From: Vulcanimicrobiota bacterium
GTDB taxonomy: Bacteria > Vulcanimicrobiota > Vulcanimicrobiia > Vulcanimicrobiales > Vulcanimicrobiaceae
NCBI GenBank assembly: GCA_019235995.1
Contig: JAFAJV010000138.1
Location: 1-38,919, forward strand
DNA length: 38,919 bases
Direction: 5' to 3'
Shown: piece by piece, positions 16,605 through 24,739 of the stretch
Layout of the letters: each line of letters opens with the position of its first letter
Position numbering within the stretch: position 1 is the stretch's first letter
Notes under the pieces: generated by a model
What the model was told of the DNA's origin: nothing
Databases searched by the model: none
Seen by the model: only the letters and a program-made list of their open reading frames with translations
Position numbers and translations under genes: made by a program

Positions 16605-16718
16605 ATGACAAGAGAAATGAAGGATCTGTGGGTGTTGGCCGGCTGTGCCATGTTCGCGATGGGCACCACGTTCCTCGCGGCCACCTGGCACATCCAAACC
16701 TACGTAGTGGCGCACTAG
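16605..16718 (+). CDS. 37-aa single-pass membrane peptide
   Basis: ATG 16605 to TAG 16718 encodes 37 residues: a charged start (MTREMKD), one hydrophobic segment of about 20 residues (LWVLAGCAMFAMGTTFLAAT) and a short polar tail ending in VVAH. The composition is that of a genuine small membrane protein rather than of random high-GC sequence. No clear ribosome binding site is present; an inner ATG at 16617 follows AGAGAA. A perfect hairpin ends at the first base. It lies between the secreted-protein gene and the propeller gene on the same strand. Function is unknown. Confidence 0.5.
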   Translation: MTREMKDLWVLAGCAMFAMGTTFLAATWHIQTYVVAH

Positions 16719-16757
16719 CCAGGGAATCCTCGCGCGCAGCGGAGCATTCGCCCATTG

Positions 16758-18320
16758 ATGAAGCCGTCGGCAGCGCTTGGCGCCCTCGCGATCCTGTTGG
16801 GAGCGGCCCGACCTGCGTCCTCCGTGCTGATCGTTCCATACTTCACGGTCGTTGGCGACGTCCGAGGAGCGACCGGCGTCTCGGCCTACAAGGTCGATCC
16901 GGCCACCGGGGACCTGACGTTAGTCGCAGGTTCGCCCTTTGCAGCAGGCTCGGACCCAACGTCGGCTGCGCTCGCGCCGGACGGCCGCTTCGCATACGTG
17001 ATCAACAAGACCTCCGGAAACGTTTCCGCCTACGGGATTGATGCCACGACCGGGGCATTGCGGCGCGTGGCGGGTTCGCCCTTCGCATTGGACTACAGCT
17101 CTTACGGCCCGAGAGGCGTCGTGGTCGAACCGACCGGTAGATTTGCATACGTCGTTTCCGACGCCGGCGTTTCCGCTTTCTCGATCAGTTCGGCGACCGG
17201 CGCGCTAAAACGGATTCCGGGATCGCCTTTCGCAACAGAACACTCGGGCGCATTTGGAACCGACGGTTTCGGGACCGCTTCGATTGCAGTCGACCCATCC
17301 GGCAAGCACGCGTACGTTCTTAATTACTACCGCAACACGATCTCCCCATACGCTATCAACGGGACCGGCGCGCTCGAGCCCGCCGGCTCCCCTCTCGAGG
17401 CGGGCCAGAACAGCAACGCGGACGGTGCCGGCGCGGCCGTAACGATCAGCCCAAACGGTAAATTCGCCTATGTGACGGCGAGCTGCTGCGCCTACGTCTA
17501 CGCAATCGACGCGACGACCGGCAGGTTGACGCCTTCCGCTCACTTGAGCTTCGGGGAACCCGGTGTCTTCGCGCTCGGAGGGTTCGCAATCGATCCGAAC
17601 GGCCGGTTCGCCTATATCGTAGACGACAGTCGCGTTTACGCGTACAAAATCGACGGCGGCACGGGAAGGTTGAAACTGGAGGGCCGCCCCGCCAATGCCG
17701 GCGCCAGTCCTCACAGCATTGTGCTGGACGGGACCGGCACGTTTGCGTATGTGCTCAGCCTCAACCCCGCGGCGCCAGCCGTCTACGCGTACCGGATCGA
17801 CGCCGCAAGCGGCGAGCTAACGCCGCTGAAGCGTTCGCGCTTTGCGGTCGCCGCAAATACGATCGATCCTGTCGCGCATTGGTTCAATGCCGGAAGGTGC
17901 GCGGCGTTCACGGATGTGCTGTGGAGCGACGCACATCCCCCGCCCGTCGCCAAGCACGATGCGGACCTGACATACAATCACGCTCCGACGCCCGGTTACT
18001 TCTACGACCCGGCGCGACACGTTGCGCTTCACTATCCGCGCGGCGACAGCGGCGGGACGATCACGGTGCGGGTGAGCGGCGAGCCGCCGGCAGGCGTACC
18101 GCGGCGCGACCTGGGCGGGCTGCAGACGACGTCGGGAATCAAGCTCGGCTCGAGCGCCGAGACAGTCATAGCCGCACTCGGTAAGCCTCAGATCATCACG
18201 GGATGCAATCAACAGCGCTACGTCTATCTGATGAGTAGTGTGGGCGGCGAGCCGCTTGGACTAGCGTTCACGATAACTCGCGGCCGCGTCACCGAGATCT
18301 CGGAGGAGCGTGGGGGCTAA
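16758..18320 (+). CDS. Secreted YncE/lactonase-type beta-propeller with a SmpA-like tail
   Basis: This 520-aa protein has a signal peptide (ALGALAILLGAARPASS). About seven repeats of 45-55 residues share the pattern VSAYKVDPATGDLTLVAGSP ... DPTSAALAPDGRFAYVIN, characteristic of 6-phosphogluconolactonase/YncE-like propellers. Residues from about 400 onward form a separate domain ending in GIKLGSSAETVIAALGKPQI and GLAFTITRGRVTEI, similar in pattern to SmpA/OmlA- or BLIP-like modules. Secreted propellers of this type are mostly of unknown function; no lactonase active-site assignment is attempted. ATG 16758 is preferred to the TTG one codon earlier. Its stop lies five bases from the stop of the convergent gene. 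Confidence 0.82.
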   Translation: MKPSAALGALAILLGAARPASSVLIVPYFTVVGDVRGATGVSAYKVDPATGDLTLVAGSPFAAGSDPTSAALAPDGRFAYVINKTSGNVSAYGIDATTGALRRVAGSPFALDYSSYGPRGVVVEPTGRFAYVVSDAGVSAFSISSATGALKRIPGSPFATEHSGAFGTDGFGTASIAVDPSGKHAYVLNYYRNTISPYAINGTGALEPAGSPLEAGQNSNADGAGAAVTISPNGKFAYVTASCCAYVYAIDATTGRLTPSAHLSFGEPGVFALGGFAIDPNGRFAYIVDDSRVYAYKIDGGTGRLKLEGRPANAGASPHSIVLDGTGTFAYVLSLNPAAPAVYAYRIDAASGELTPLKRSRFAVAANTIDPVAHWFNAGRCAAFTDVLWSDAHPPPVAKHDADLTYNHAPTPGYFYDPARHVALHYPRGDSGGTITVRVSGEPPAGVPRRDLGGLQTTSGIKLGSSAETVIAALGKPQIITGCNQQRYVYLMSSVGGEPLGLAFTITRGRVTEISEERGG

Positions 18321-18324
18321 AGAT

Positions 18325-18951
18325 TCAGGTCGCCCCTTTTCGCGGGTCATCGTCGGCGAGAATCTTTAGGGCGGCGTGCTTCAGAGCGCCCACGAATTCG
18401 GCTACGCTGTATCGTCGCTCCGCGACTAGGTCGGATCGAACCGGGGGGACGGGGACCAGGATGTCCGGCGACACCGCCGTCGGATCGTGCAGCCAAACGG
18501 CCCGCACGCCCAAGGCGGGAATCTGCAGCAACGACGCTTCATACGAGGCGTCGGCGATCTTGCGGTCCTGCTCGAGCGCCTCGATGGTACTCGGCACGGC
18601 TGCCGCCGCCGGGTTGAGGTTGAGCGCGGCGAACCTGTGATGCGCGCCCGTCCGATCGATCGACGTGTCGGCCGTGATCGCTTCTCCGTCGGAGACCAGC
18701 ACGTGCCTCCAGAGTGACGGTTTTGCCGCCGCCTTCAGATCGTTACCGTTGGCCGCAGCGAGATCCGACAGCCCCAAGGTGTAAACCTGGTACGAGAGGG
18801 CCGGGGCCATCGAGGCGGCTTTCCCGGCGGTCAATGAGGCTGCGAGCCGCGGCGCGACACGCGCTAGCGCGGCCCGAGTCGCCACCGAGGGAAGCGCCGC
18901 GCGCAGCGCGGCGATCGATCGCGCCGGCGCCGCCGGAATCCTAATAGCCAT
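18325..18951 (-). CDS. Unknown 208-aa partner of the propeller-protease
   Basis: The N-terminal 50 residues are Ala/Arg-rich and probably helical (PARSIAALRAALPSVATRAA), without a convincing signal peptide. The rest is globular, with LSYQVYTLGLSDLAAANGND, KPSLWRHVLVSDGEAITADT, and AVWLHDPTAVSPDILVPVPP. It is 24 bases downstream of the propeller-protease gene in the same direction, so it is very likely co-transcribed. It could be a chaperone, inhibitor or substrate of that protease. No family is recognised, and the role is inferred from position alone. Confidence 0.68.
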   Translation of the reverse strand: MAIRIPAAPARSIAALRAALPSVATRAALARVAPRLAASLTAGKAASMAPALSYQVYTLGLSDLAAANGNDLKAAAKPSLWRHVLVSDGEAITADTSIDRTGAHHRFAALNLNPAAAAVPSTIEALEQDRKIADASYEASLLQIPALGVRAVWLHDPTAVSPDILVPVPPVRSDLVAERRYSVAEFVGALKHAALKILADDDPRKGAT

Positions 18952-18975
18952 GCGTGTTTCCCCCTAGCCCTGTGC

Positions 18976-20511
18976 TCAAGACTTCGTGTAATACGTGTCC
19001 GTCCACGTTCCGCTGCCCTCGTAGGTGCCGCCCGTCAGAGTGCTCACGGCGACGATCGAGTCGCCGTAAATGGGGTCGGTCACCATGACCAGATCGTTGC
19101 CCTGGCAACCGTATACGCCGATGAAGTGCCCTCCGCCGCCGGACCAGGCGATGCGGATGCAGGGCGGCGTCCCTGCGGCGACCTGGCCGAACAAGTTTCC
19201 GTAATCACCTTGACCTGTTTCGAAAGCGAGGTTCCCGAGATACTGAAGGGCTTTGTCAAGATAGCCGGACTGATTGCAGTTGCTCGAGCTGGGATTCGTG
19301 CAGCAGTCCGTTCGCCCAAGCTGCTCGTTCACGACTTCACACTGGGTAACGGTACTGGCCGGAGCATAGTAATGCGCGACGCTCGTTGACACGGCCGCCC
19401 AGCACCACTCCGATTCCTTTTGGGACGCAACCTCGAAAGAAAGGACGCATCCCCCCGGCCACCAGAGCTCGTGTATCTGAAAGTCGCTTCCCAGATAGTT
19501 GATGTGCTGCGTCCCCTGGGCGGCGAACATGTAACCTACCGGAGCCCCTTGAGCGGTCTCCGCCGGTATCTCCGCGGTCAGATCGTTGTGCTGCCACCCG
19601 TTCGTATCCCACCAAAGCTCATGAACGTGGCCATCCGCATCGCAGTAGTTGACGTGTTGAGTATTTTGGGCAACGAAGACGTAGCCGCGCGGATTGCTCG
19701 CCGACGCCGGCGCACCGGTGGCGGCCGTCAAGTCGTTATGATGCCAACCGTTGATATCCCACCATAACTCGTGGACGTGGCCATCCGTTCCCAGGTAGTC
19801 GACGTGCTGGGTTCCCTGCGAATCGAACATGTAGCCGAACGGGTCGCCGGCGGCGTCGGGAGATCCCGCCGCAGCGGTCAGGTCGTTGTGGTGCCATCCG
19901 GCCGCGTCCCAATGGAGCTCGTGTACGTGACCGTCGGTCCCGAGGTAGTTCACGTGCTGCGTTCCTCGGGCGTCGAACATATAGCCGAAGGGATCGCCGG
20001 CGGCGTTGGGAGCGCCCGCCGCAACGGTCAGGTCGTTGTGATGCCAGCCGCGCGCGTCCCACCACAGCTCGTGCACGTGGCCGTCGCCGCCAAGGTAATT
20101 GACGTGCTGCGTCCCTTGGGAGTCAAACACGTAGCCACCGGGATTCCCGACGCCAGTGGGAGCTCCGGCCGTGGCGGTCAAGTCATTGTGATGCCACCCG
20201 TTTACATCCCACCAGAGCTCGTGCACGTGCCCGTCGGGTCCCAAATAGTTCACGTGCCGCGTTCCCTGCGCCGCGAACACATAGCCGCGGGGGTTGCTGG
20301 CGGTGGAGGGTGCGCCGGCGGCGTCAGCCGTCAAATCGGCGAAATGCCACCCGTTCGTATCCCACCAAAGCTCGCACACGTGATTATTCGGGCCACAATA
20401 GTTCACGTGCTGTGTGCCCTGAGCGTCAAACGTGTAGCCCCACGGATCTCCCGCGCCGGCCGGCGCGCTCGACGCGGTGCTGAGGTCACCCTGAGCCCAT
20501 GTGAAAGACAC
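18976..20511 (-). CDS. Lectin-like seven-repeat beta-propeller fused to papain-like (C70-type) cysteine protease
   Basis: The protein is 511 aa from GTG 20511, directly behind a strong AAGGAGGAGG. Residues 24-351 are seven copies of a 50-residue unit (GTQHVNYLGTDGHVHELWWD, GWHHNDLT). The N-terminal TWAQGDLS supplies the strand missing from the last unit, as in velcro-closed propellers. Residues 355-511 form a protease domain: VASQKESEWCWAAVSTSVAH with oxyanion Gln364 and nucleophile Cys370, TQCEVV and CC further on, then GGGGHFIGVYG with His462 and VMVTDP with Asp479. This is the Cys-His-Asp layout of AvrRpt2/staphopain-like C70 peptidases. There is no signal peptide, so it acts inside the cell or leaves by a non-Sec route. 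It is co-transcribed with the 208-aa gene. Confidence 0.85.
   Translation of the reverse strand: MSFTWAQGDLSTASSAPAGAGDPWGYTFDAQGTQHVNYCGPNNHVCELWWDTNGWHFADLTADAAGAPSTASNPRGYVFAAQGTRHVNYLGPDGHVHELWWDVNGWHHNDLTATAGAPTGVGNPGGYVFDSQGTQHVNYLGGDGHVHELWWDARGWHHNDLTVAAGAPNAAGDPFGYMFDARGTQHVNYLGTDGHVHELHWDAAGWHHNDLTAAAGSPDAAGDPFGYMFDSQGTQHVDYLGTDGHVHELWWDINGWHHNDLTAATGAPASASNPRGYVFVAQNTQHVNYCDADGHVHELWWDTNGWQHNDLTAEIPAETAQGAPVGYMFAAQGTQHINYLGSDFQIHELWWPGGCVLSFEVASQKESEWCWAAVSTSVAHYYAPASTVTQCEVVNEQLGRTDCCTNPSSSNCNQSGYLDKALQYLGNLAFETGQGDYGNLFGQVAAGTPPCIRIAWSGGGGHFIGVYGCQGNDLVMVTDPIYGDSIVAVSTLTGGTYEGSGTWTDTYYTKS
19459..20442 (-). repeat. Seven tandem 150-bp coding repeats (propeller blades)
   Basis: The DNA behind residues 24-351 of the propeller-protease consists of imperfect tandem units of 150 bp (the first 153 bp, the last cut to about 81 bp by the protease domain). 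Units 3, 4 and 5 are the most alike, sharing runs such as those coding for GWHHNDLT and DGHVHELWWD. This suggests recent duplication or homogenisation, and the array could vary in copy number between strains. Confidence 0.85.
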
Positions 20512-20658
20512 GGCCTCCTCCTTTGACGCGGCGCCACTTACGTAGCCGTTGGGGTTAAAAGGCTACCACTCTAGGCCGCGGTCGACAAGCCCGCCGGTCG
20601 GCAGCGTGCCAGGTACGAATACCGACGGACGCCAACCCCGTCAGTCCCAGGAGGACAC

Positions 20659-21126
20659 ATGAAACTACGCGCGATTGCCGCCGGCATGGCCCTTGCGCTC
20701 GCGCCGGGCTTCGCCGCCGCTACCTCGAACGCACCGCCGGCGCCGGTTCTAAAGCTCGCGAACGCCGCCATGCACGCTGCGAACACCAACGATGCTTCGG
20801 CATTTGCCGGGCTTTATACGGAAGACGCGGTCGTCGTCGATGAAGTCCCGCCGTTCATTTGGCGAGGAGCCGGAGCCGGGACCGCGTGGTGGCACGCCGT
20901 GGCCTCGTTCGCGCAAAAGATGAAGATGACGCACCTGCGGGCGACCGACATTCGCGTCGGCGAGTTCAAGGAGTCGGTTACCGATGCATATTTGGTCGAG
21001 CCGATGACGGTTACGGGGATCGCGAACGGCAAACCGTTCGCCGAAGCGGGAACTACGACGTATACGTTCCACAATTCCGGCGGCACTTGGCTGATCTCTA
21101 GTCAGGTGTGGACGACCAAACCCTAA
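20659..21126 (+). CDS. Secreted NTF2-like (SnoaL-type) protein
   Basis: The protein is 155 aa with a signal peptide (LRAIAAGMALALAPGFAAA). The mature part has the NTF2-like cone fold pattern: helix LKLANAAMHAANTNDASAFA, GLYTEDAVVVDEVPPFIW, and final strands TTYTFHNSGGTWLISSQVW. AGGAGG lies four bases before the ATG. It is clearly related to the cytoplasmic protein at 24338-24739. Members bind small ligands or act as enzymes such as isomerases or dehydratases; the role here cannot be read. Confidence 0.82.
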   Translation: MKLRAIAAGMALALAPGFAAATSNAPPAPVLKLANAAMHAANTNDASAFAGLYTEDAVVVDEVPPFIWRGAGAGTAWWHAVASFAQKMKMTHLRATDIRVGEFKESVTDAYLVEPMTVTGIANGKPFAEAGTTTYTFHNSGGTWLISSQVWTTKP

Positions 21127-21186
21127 ATGGTTCCGAAAACTTAGCGCGCACGCCGGCGTTTAGTTCGTGTGCGTCGCTGGCGACGG

Positions 21187-21591
21187 TCACTCATTGTCCA
21201 TGCCGACAATGCTCCGCCAGCCGTCCCGCCCGCGCCGCCACACTTCCAGAAAGCGCTGCCGGATGTAAGATGCTTCTCCTCCGCCGCGCGGGCTTATTGT
21301 AACAATGAGCTCGCCGCGCTGGTACGCTAGGTCGCCGGAGACTTCGATCTTATGGACGTTGATCTCGAGTCTTGGAGCCGCTTCTGCATGAGCCTGTGCC
21401 GCGCGCATTAACATCAATCCAATCGCCGCTTCTCCCTGGCGAGTCGGCTCGCCGGCCGACATATCGACGAAATCCGGCGCAAATAGAGATCGCATGCTTG
21501 GCTCGTCGTTGTTTTCGTAGGCTACGATAAACTTCTCAAGTGCAGTCCTAATCTCAAGCTCGTCTTTGCTCACGTCGCTGGAACTCTCCAT
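21187..21591 (-). CDS. Cytoplasmic NTF2-like (DUF4440/SnoaL) protein
   Basis: The product is 134 aa, with IRTALEKFIVAYENNDEPSM, LFAPDFVDMSAGEPTRQG and FLEVWRRGRDGWRSIVGMDN, the usual DUF4440/SnoaL arrangement. No signal peptide is present. ATG 21591 has no good ribosome binding site; a GTG six codons later (SKDELEIRTALEKF) is an alternative start with GAGAG upstream. It converges on the secreted NTF2-like gene. It is more distant in sequence from the other two NTF2-like proteins of this region. The ligand is unknown. Confidence 0.8.
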   Translation of the reverse strand: MESSSDVSKDELEIRTALEKFIVAYENNDEPSMRSLFAPDFVDMSAGEPTRQGEAAIGLMLMRAAQAHAEAAPRLEINVHKIEVSGDLAYQRGELIVTISPRGGGEASYIRQRFLEVWRRGRDGWRSIVGMDNE

Positions 21592-21703
21592 CGAACGTGG
21601 CTTCAGCGATACCGTGGGGAAACCCGTTATAAAATAAAATCAATGCGGCAAAGCTATCGCCTGCGCCATCAAGCATCGGCGGCGGTGCCTGCGGTGCATA
21701 CTC

Positions 21704-23308
21704 TCATAATGCCGACAATCGTGCTGCAGCTATGGCGTCACGTGGGTCGATTCTTAACGCGGTGCGGTACGCGCGCTTAGCGCGCTCGGAGTCTTTGAGC
21801 GCTTCTTCTAGGCTGCCCTGCGTGTCGTAGGAGGCCGCCGTCGCGTAGTGGCGCAGGTTCAGGTCGCAGAGAACTGCGCCAGAACTGTAACGCTTCTTAT
21901 CGATCAGGTCGTAGATCAGGTCCTCGGTTGCGGATTCGATCTGAGCGAATCGATGGACGGGGTCGCGCACATATTGCAGGTAGGCGTTGCGAACCCCGTC
22001 CGGCCCCCGACCTAGCGCGCTTTTCACGACCTCTGTGAATGCCGGGGCGAGTGGGCGCGCGATTGCGTTCATCGCCGGATCCGTCCCCGCTTCGAAATCA
22101 CGTTCCGTGAGCTCCGCGGCCAGTTCGGGGCCAGTCGTATCGCGATTGTCTCGCGGCCCCATGTCTTGCCAGTAGAGAGAGGCGATGTTAACGGTTATCT
22201 TGCTTTGGGGCAAGACGAAAGGCTGGGGATCACCGTACATATTCGGACGTTCGCCGGTTGGCTCGCCGACAAAGATCGCTTCCGTATCTCGCTGCAGGCG
22301 GTCGACCAGATTCTCAGCGGCCGATTGCGTAGACCGGCCGATTATCACGAACAGGTGGCCGCGGCGATTCAATTTCGGCCGCTGAAGGATGCGCTGAGTG
22401 ACGGCCGGCGTCAGAGTGTTATCCCCGCCGCCATTCATTCGCAGGTCGAGAATGACTTTGCTAACAGCGTTCTGATCGATATAGGCAAATGCTCGTTCGA
22501 AAAACGCATCGAATGTCTCGTCGTGCGAGTCTTCTACGATGCTGCAGCGAATATATAACGCTCCGTTCCCTGCGGGCGCAAACCACAAGCGATGTTCCAC
22601 GTGCTGAAGATACAGCGGCGTGGCTGGCGAGCGCGCGTCCACCCAATCAGAATCCGGCGGCGCTCCGAGATTGTCGCCGACAGAAAATGGTTTTCGAAGA
22701 ACCCGAAGATTGACGACTTGGGTGCGCCCCGATCTTTCGAGGACGAAACGCGCGCGATCGGCATAGCTCGAAAGACCAAGCGCCTTAAAGACCTCTCCGC
22801 GAAAGGTAAACGGAAGCCACCACCGCTTGGTCCAGGCGTTTGAGGCGTCAGCCACCGTATCGAGCCGGCGCTCGGCCTCGCTCATCCCGACGCCGCCAAT
22901 GGATATAATCCGCGCACCAATCAGATTGCGAAAGGCCGGTGCAGCAGCCTGAACGTAGACGCCATCAGGATACCGATATGCCTTGATAGGAAACAAGAAA
23001 AAATTCATCGGCGGCTCGGACGAAAACCCAAACCCGGTGTGCGCGTCGCCAATCGCGGACACCAGTTGCTTAAACGCTACGAGGGTTGCCGCGTCGCTCA
23101 TCTGCGGTATCCGGTCGGCGACAGCTCGAACGCGTCGTTGGAAATCCGCCCGGGAGATCGCGTGAAAGGGATTGGGGTGGTAGCGTGCCAACGCGCGGGA
23201 CAGGAAAGCGAGATCGAGTAGCCATCGCGAGTCCCTTGCTTCCGAGCGAAAAGGACAGCCGATGCATAGAAGTGCTAGGATAGTGGCGCCCGTGCGCTGC
23301 AGTCTCAT
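21704..23308 (-). CDS. Exported S41-family peptidase
   Basis: The protein is 534 aa with an N-terminal export signal (TGATILALLCIGCPF; not a clean lipobox). A helical segment (DLAFLSRALARYHPNPFHAI) and a PDZ-like region (LIGARIISIGGVGMSEAERR) precede the catalytic domain. There, VILDLRMNGGGDN is followed by FVIIGRSTQSAAENLVD with the presumed nucleophile Ser in QSAAE, and FVGEPTGERPNMYGDPQPFV. The lysine of the classic CtpA dyad is not evident, as in many S41 proteins of the GEPTG.RPN type. The C-terminal 60 residues (EEALKDSERAKRAYRTALRI) look like a single TPR-like helix pair. Substrate is unknown. Confidence 0.83.
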   Translation of the reverse strand: MRLQRTGATILALLCIGCPFRSEARDSRWLLDLAFLSRALARYHPNPFHAISRADFQRRVRAVADRIPQMSDAATLVAFKQLVSAIGDAHTGFGFSSEPPMNFFLFPIKAYRYPDGVYVQAAAPAFRNLIGARIISIGGVGMSEAERRLDTVADASNAWTKRWWLPFTFRGEVFKALGLSSYADRARFVLERSGRTQVVNLRVLRKPFSVGDNLGAPPDSDWVDARSPATPLYLQHVEHRLWFAPAGNGALYIRCSIVEDSHDETFDAFFERAFAYIDQNAVSKVILDLRMNGGGDNTLTPAVTQRILQRPKLNRRGHLFVIIGRSTQSAAENLVDRLQRDTEAIFVGEPTGERPNMYGDPQPFVLPQSKITVNIASLYWQDMGPRDNRDTTGPELAAELTERDFEAGTDPAMNAIARPLAPAFTEVVKSALGRGPDGVRNAYLQYVRDPVHRFAQIESATEDLIYDLIDKKRYSSGAVLCDLNLRHYATAASYDTQGSLEEALKDSERAKRAYRTALRIDPRDAIAAARLSAL

Positions 23309-23422
23309 ACGCTGAACTTCGCAGCGGTTAGATACCCAGCCCCCCCTTCCGCTGTCAAGGAGCAGGGCCCGTGCCGTTTCAGCGTAGTTCGTGAGGATTC
23401 TTGATATTGCTTGACATTTCGA

Positions 23423-23536
23423 ATGAACCGACTGCTCGAGCTTCCTATCCTATTTGCACACTGCGGGCAAGATTTGGTCTCTATCGCAAAGATGTACAGC
23501 AAGCTGCGACCTGAGCGCAAAAAGTCGCTTCTCTAA
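23423..23536 (+). CDS. Possible 37-aa leader ORF abutting the GNAT gene
   Basis: ATG 23423 to TAA 23536 encodes 37 residues (MNRLLELPILFAHCGQDLVS, then a basic end RPERKKSLL). The stop touches the GNAT start (TAAATG), the geometry of translational coupling, and the GNAT gene has no ribosome binding site of its own in the preceding 20 bases. A TTGACA at 23411 lies just before the ORF. It may be a leader peptide or a chance open frame; there is no homology evidence. Confidence 0.35.
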   Translation: MNRLLELPILFAHCGQDLVSIAKMYSKLRPERKKSLL

Positions 23537-24127
23537 ATGCCCGTCGCTTCTCGGAAGCCGTCTCTCGCCGTTCGCCCGTTCGAGGAAAGCGACTACGGGC
23601 CGATGGTCGACTACTTCCTCGACTCCGAGCCCTTGGTTCTGACGGGGATGGGCATCGACACGCGTAAAATGCTTGGCCGGGAAGAATGGCTGCGTCACTT
23701 GTTGATGGATCACCAAAAACCCGATGCGCAGCGCGATCGCTTCTATCTCGCCTGGATCCGCGACGACGATCTTGTGGGCCACTCGAGCATCAACCAGATC
23801 GAATTGGGGAAAGAGGCGCACTTTCACCTCCACCTGTGGAAAGCGGACATGCGTGGCGCCGGTGTCGGGGCAGAGCTCGTCCGCCTCTCCGCAGCCTTTT
23901 ATATCGAGCGTTTTGGGTTCAAACGACTCGTCTGCGAACCGTACGCGAACAACCCGGCGCCCAACCGCGTGCTGCCGAAGGCCGGTTTCCGCTTCGTGAA
24001 GCGCTACCGCACGGTGCCGACGACCCTGAGCTTCGAACAGGACGTCAATCGCTTCGAACTGGACGCCGATGACTGCACCGGATCGACTCTAAGTGTGGAC
24101 CATTCCATTATGCCGACCTCCTCCTGA
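23537..24127 (+). CDS. GNAT N-acetyltransferase (RimJ/RimL-like)
   Basis: This 196-aa protein begins with the GNAT first strand LAVRPFEESDYGPMVDYFLD. It continues with FYLAWIRDDDLVGHSSINQI, the acetyl-CoA loop MRGAGVGAELVRLSAAFYIE, and LVCEPYANNPAPNRVLPKAG, the last typical of the RimJ/RimL subgroup. The final 30 residues (DDCTGSTLSVDHSIMPTSS) are probably disordered. It follows the small ORF without a gap. Substrate is unknown. Confidence 0.85.
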   Translation: MPVASRKPSLAVRPFEESDYGPMVDYFLDSEPLVLTGMGIDTRKMLGREEWLRHLLMDHQKPDAQRDRFYLAWIRDDDLVGHSSINQIELGKEAHFHLHLWKADMRGAGVGAELVRLSAAFYIERFGFKRLVCEPYANNPAPNRVLPKAGFRFVKRYRTVPTTLSFEQDVNRFELDADDCTGSTLSVDHSIMPTSS

Positions 24128-24337
24128 ATGCGCGCATTGGCGTTCCGATCTGACGGCTGACGCTTCCTAAGAGAAAAACATCCGCACCCATTCTCGCGCC
24201 GATGTCTGATGGACGTTTCAACGTGAGCATGCACATGAAGTACGCGCCACGCGTTGGCCGATGACAAGAAACCTCGGCTCTAGCGCAGAAGGTCGCGCAT
24301 TGATTCTTTTAATGAGCGAGACTCTGGAGGCACTGTT

Positions 24338-24739
24338 ATGAGTAAAAACCCGCCGATGGAAATCCAGACCCTAATCGAGAATCACGTCAACGCGTTTAAC
24401 ACGCAAGACGTCGATCTCTTCCTGACGGTTTTTGGAGATACCGCGATCATCATCGACGGTATCGCGCCCTACCGGTGGTTGAGCCCGAACGCCCCGGCCA
24501 ATTGGCTCGCCGACGTAGAGAAGTGGCGCAAAGATCTCGGCGTCACGCACGAACAGCTGACATTCGAGATGGGATTCTGGAATGTGGAGGGCTCGCACGC
24601 GTACGCCGTCATATTGGGAAGTCTTGCGGTAACGATCAAGGGCCAGTCCGTCGTTCGTAAAGGCACTCTCGCATACACCTTTTCAAAGCATGACGACCTG
24701 TGGAAAATAGACGCCCAAGCGTGGGGGCGCACGTCATAG
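24338..24739 (+). CDS. Cytoplasmic NTF2-like protein, paralogue of the secreted one
   Basis: The protein is 133 aa; GGAGG at 24326-24330 lies seven bases before the ATG. It has IENHVNAFNTQDVDLFLTVF, GDTAIIIDGIAPYRW and LAYTFSKHDDLWKIDAQAW. These align block by block with AVVVDEVPPFIW and TTYTFHNSGGTWLISSQVW in the protein at 20659-21126, but this copy has no signal peptide. The stop overlaps that of the convergent flavoprotein gene by six bases (24734-24739). Its ligand or reaction is unknown. Confidence 0.82.
   Translation: MSKNPPMEIQTLIENHVNAFNTQDVDLFLTVFGDTAIIIDGIAPYRWLSPNAPANWLADVEKWRKDLGVTHEQLTFEMGFWNVEGSHAYAVILGSLAVTIKGQSVVRKGTLAYTFSKHDDLWKIDAQAWGRTS

Noticed and set aside
19459-20442. 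Regular repeats considered as a CRISPR array
   Set aside because: The period is 150 bp, there are no short identical repeats with unique spacers, and the frame stays open throughout. The repeats encode propeller blades.
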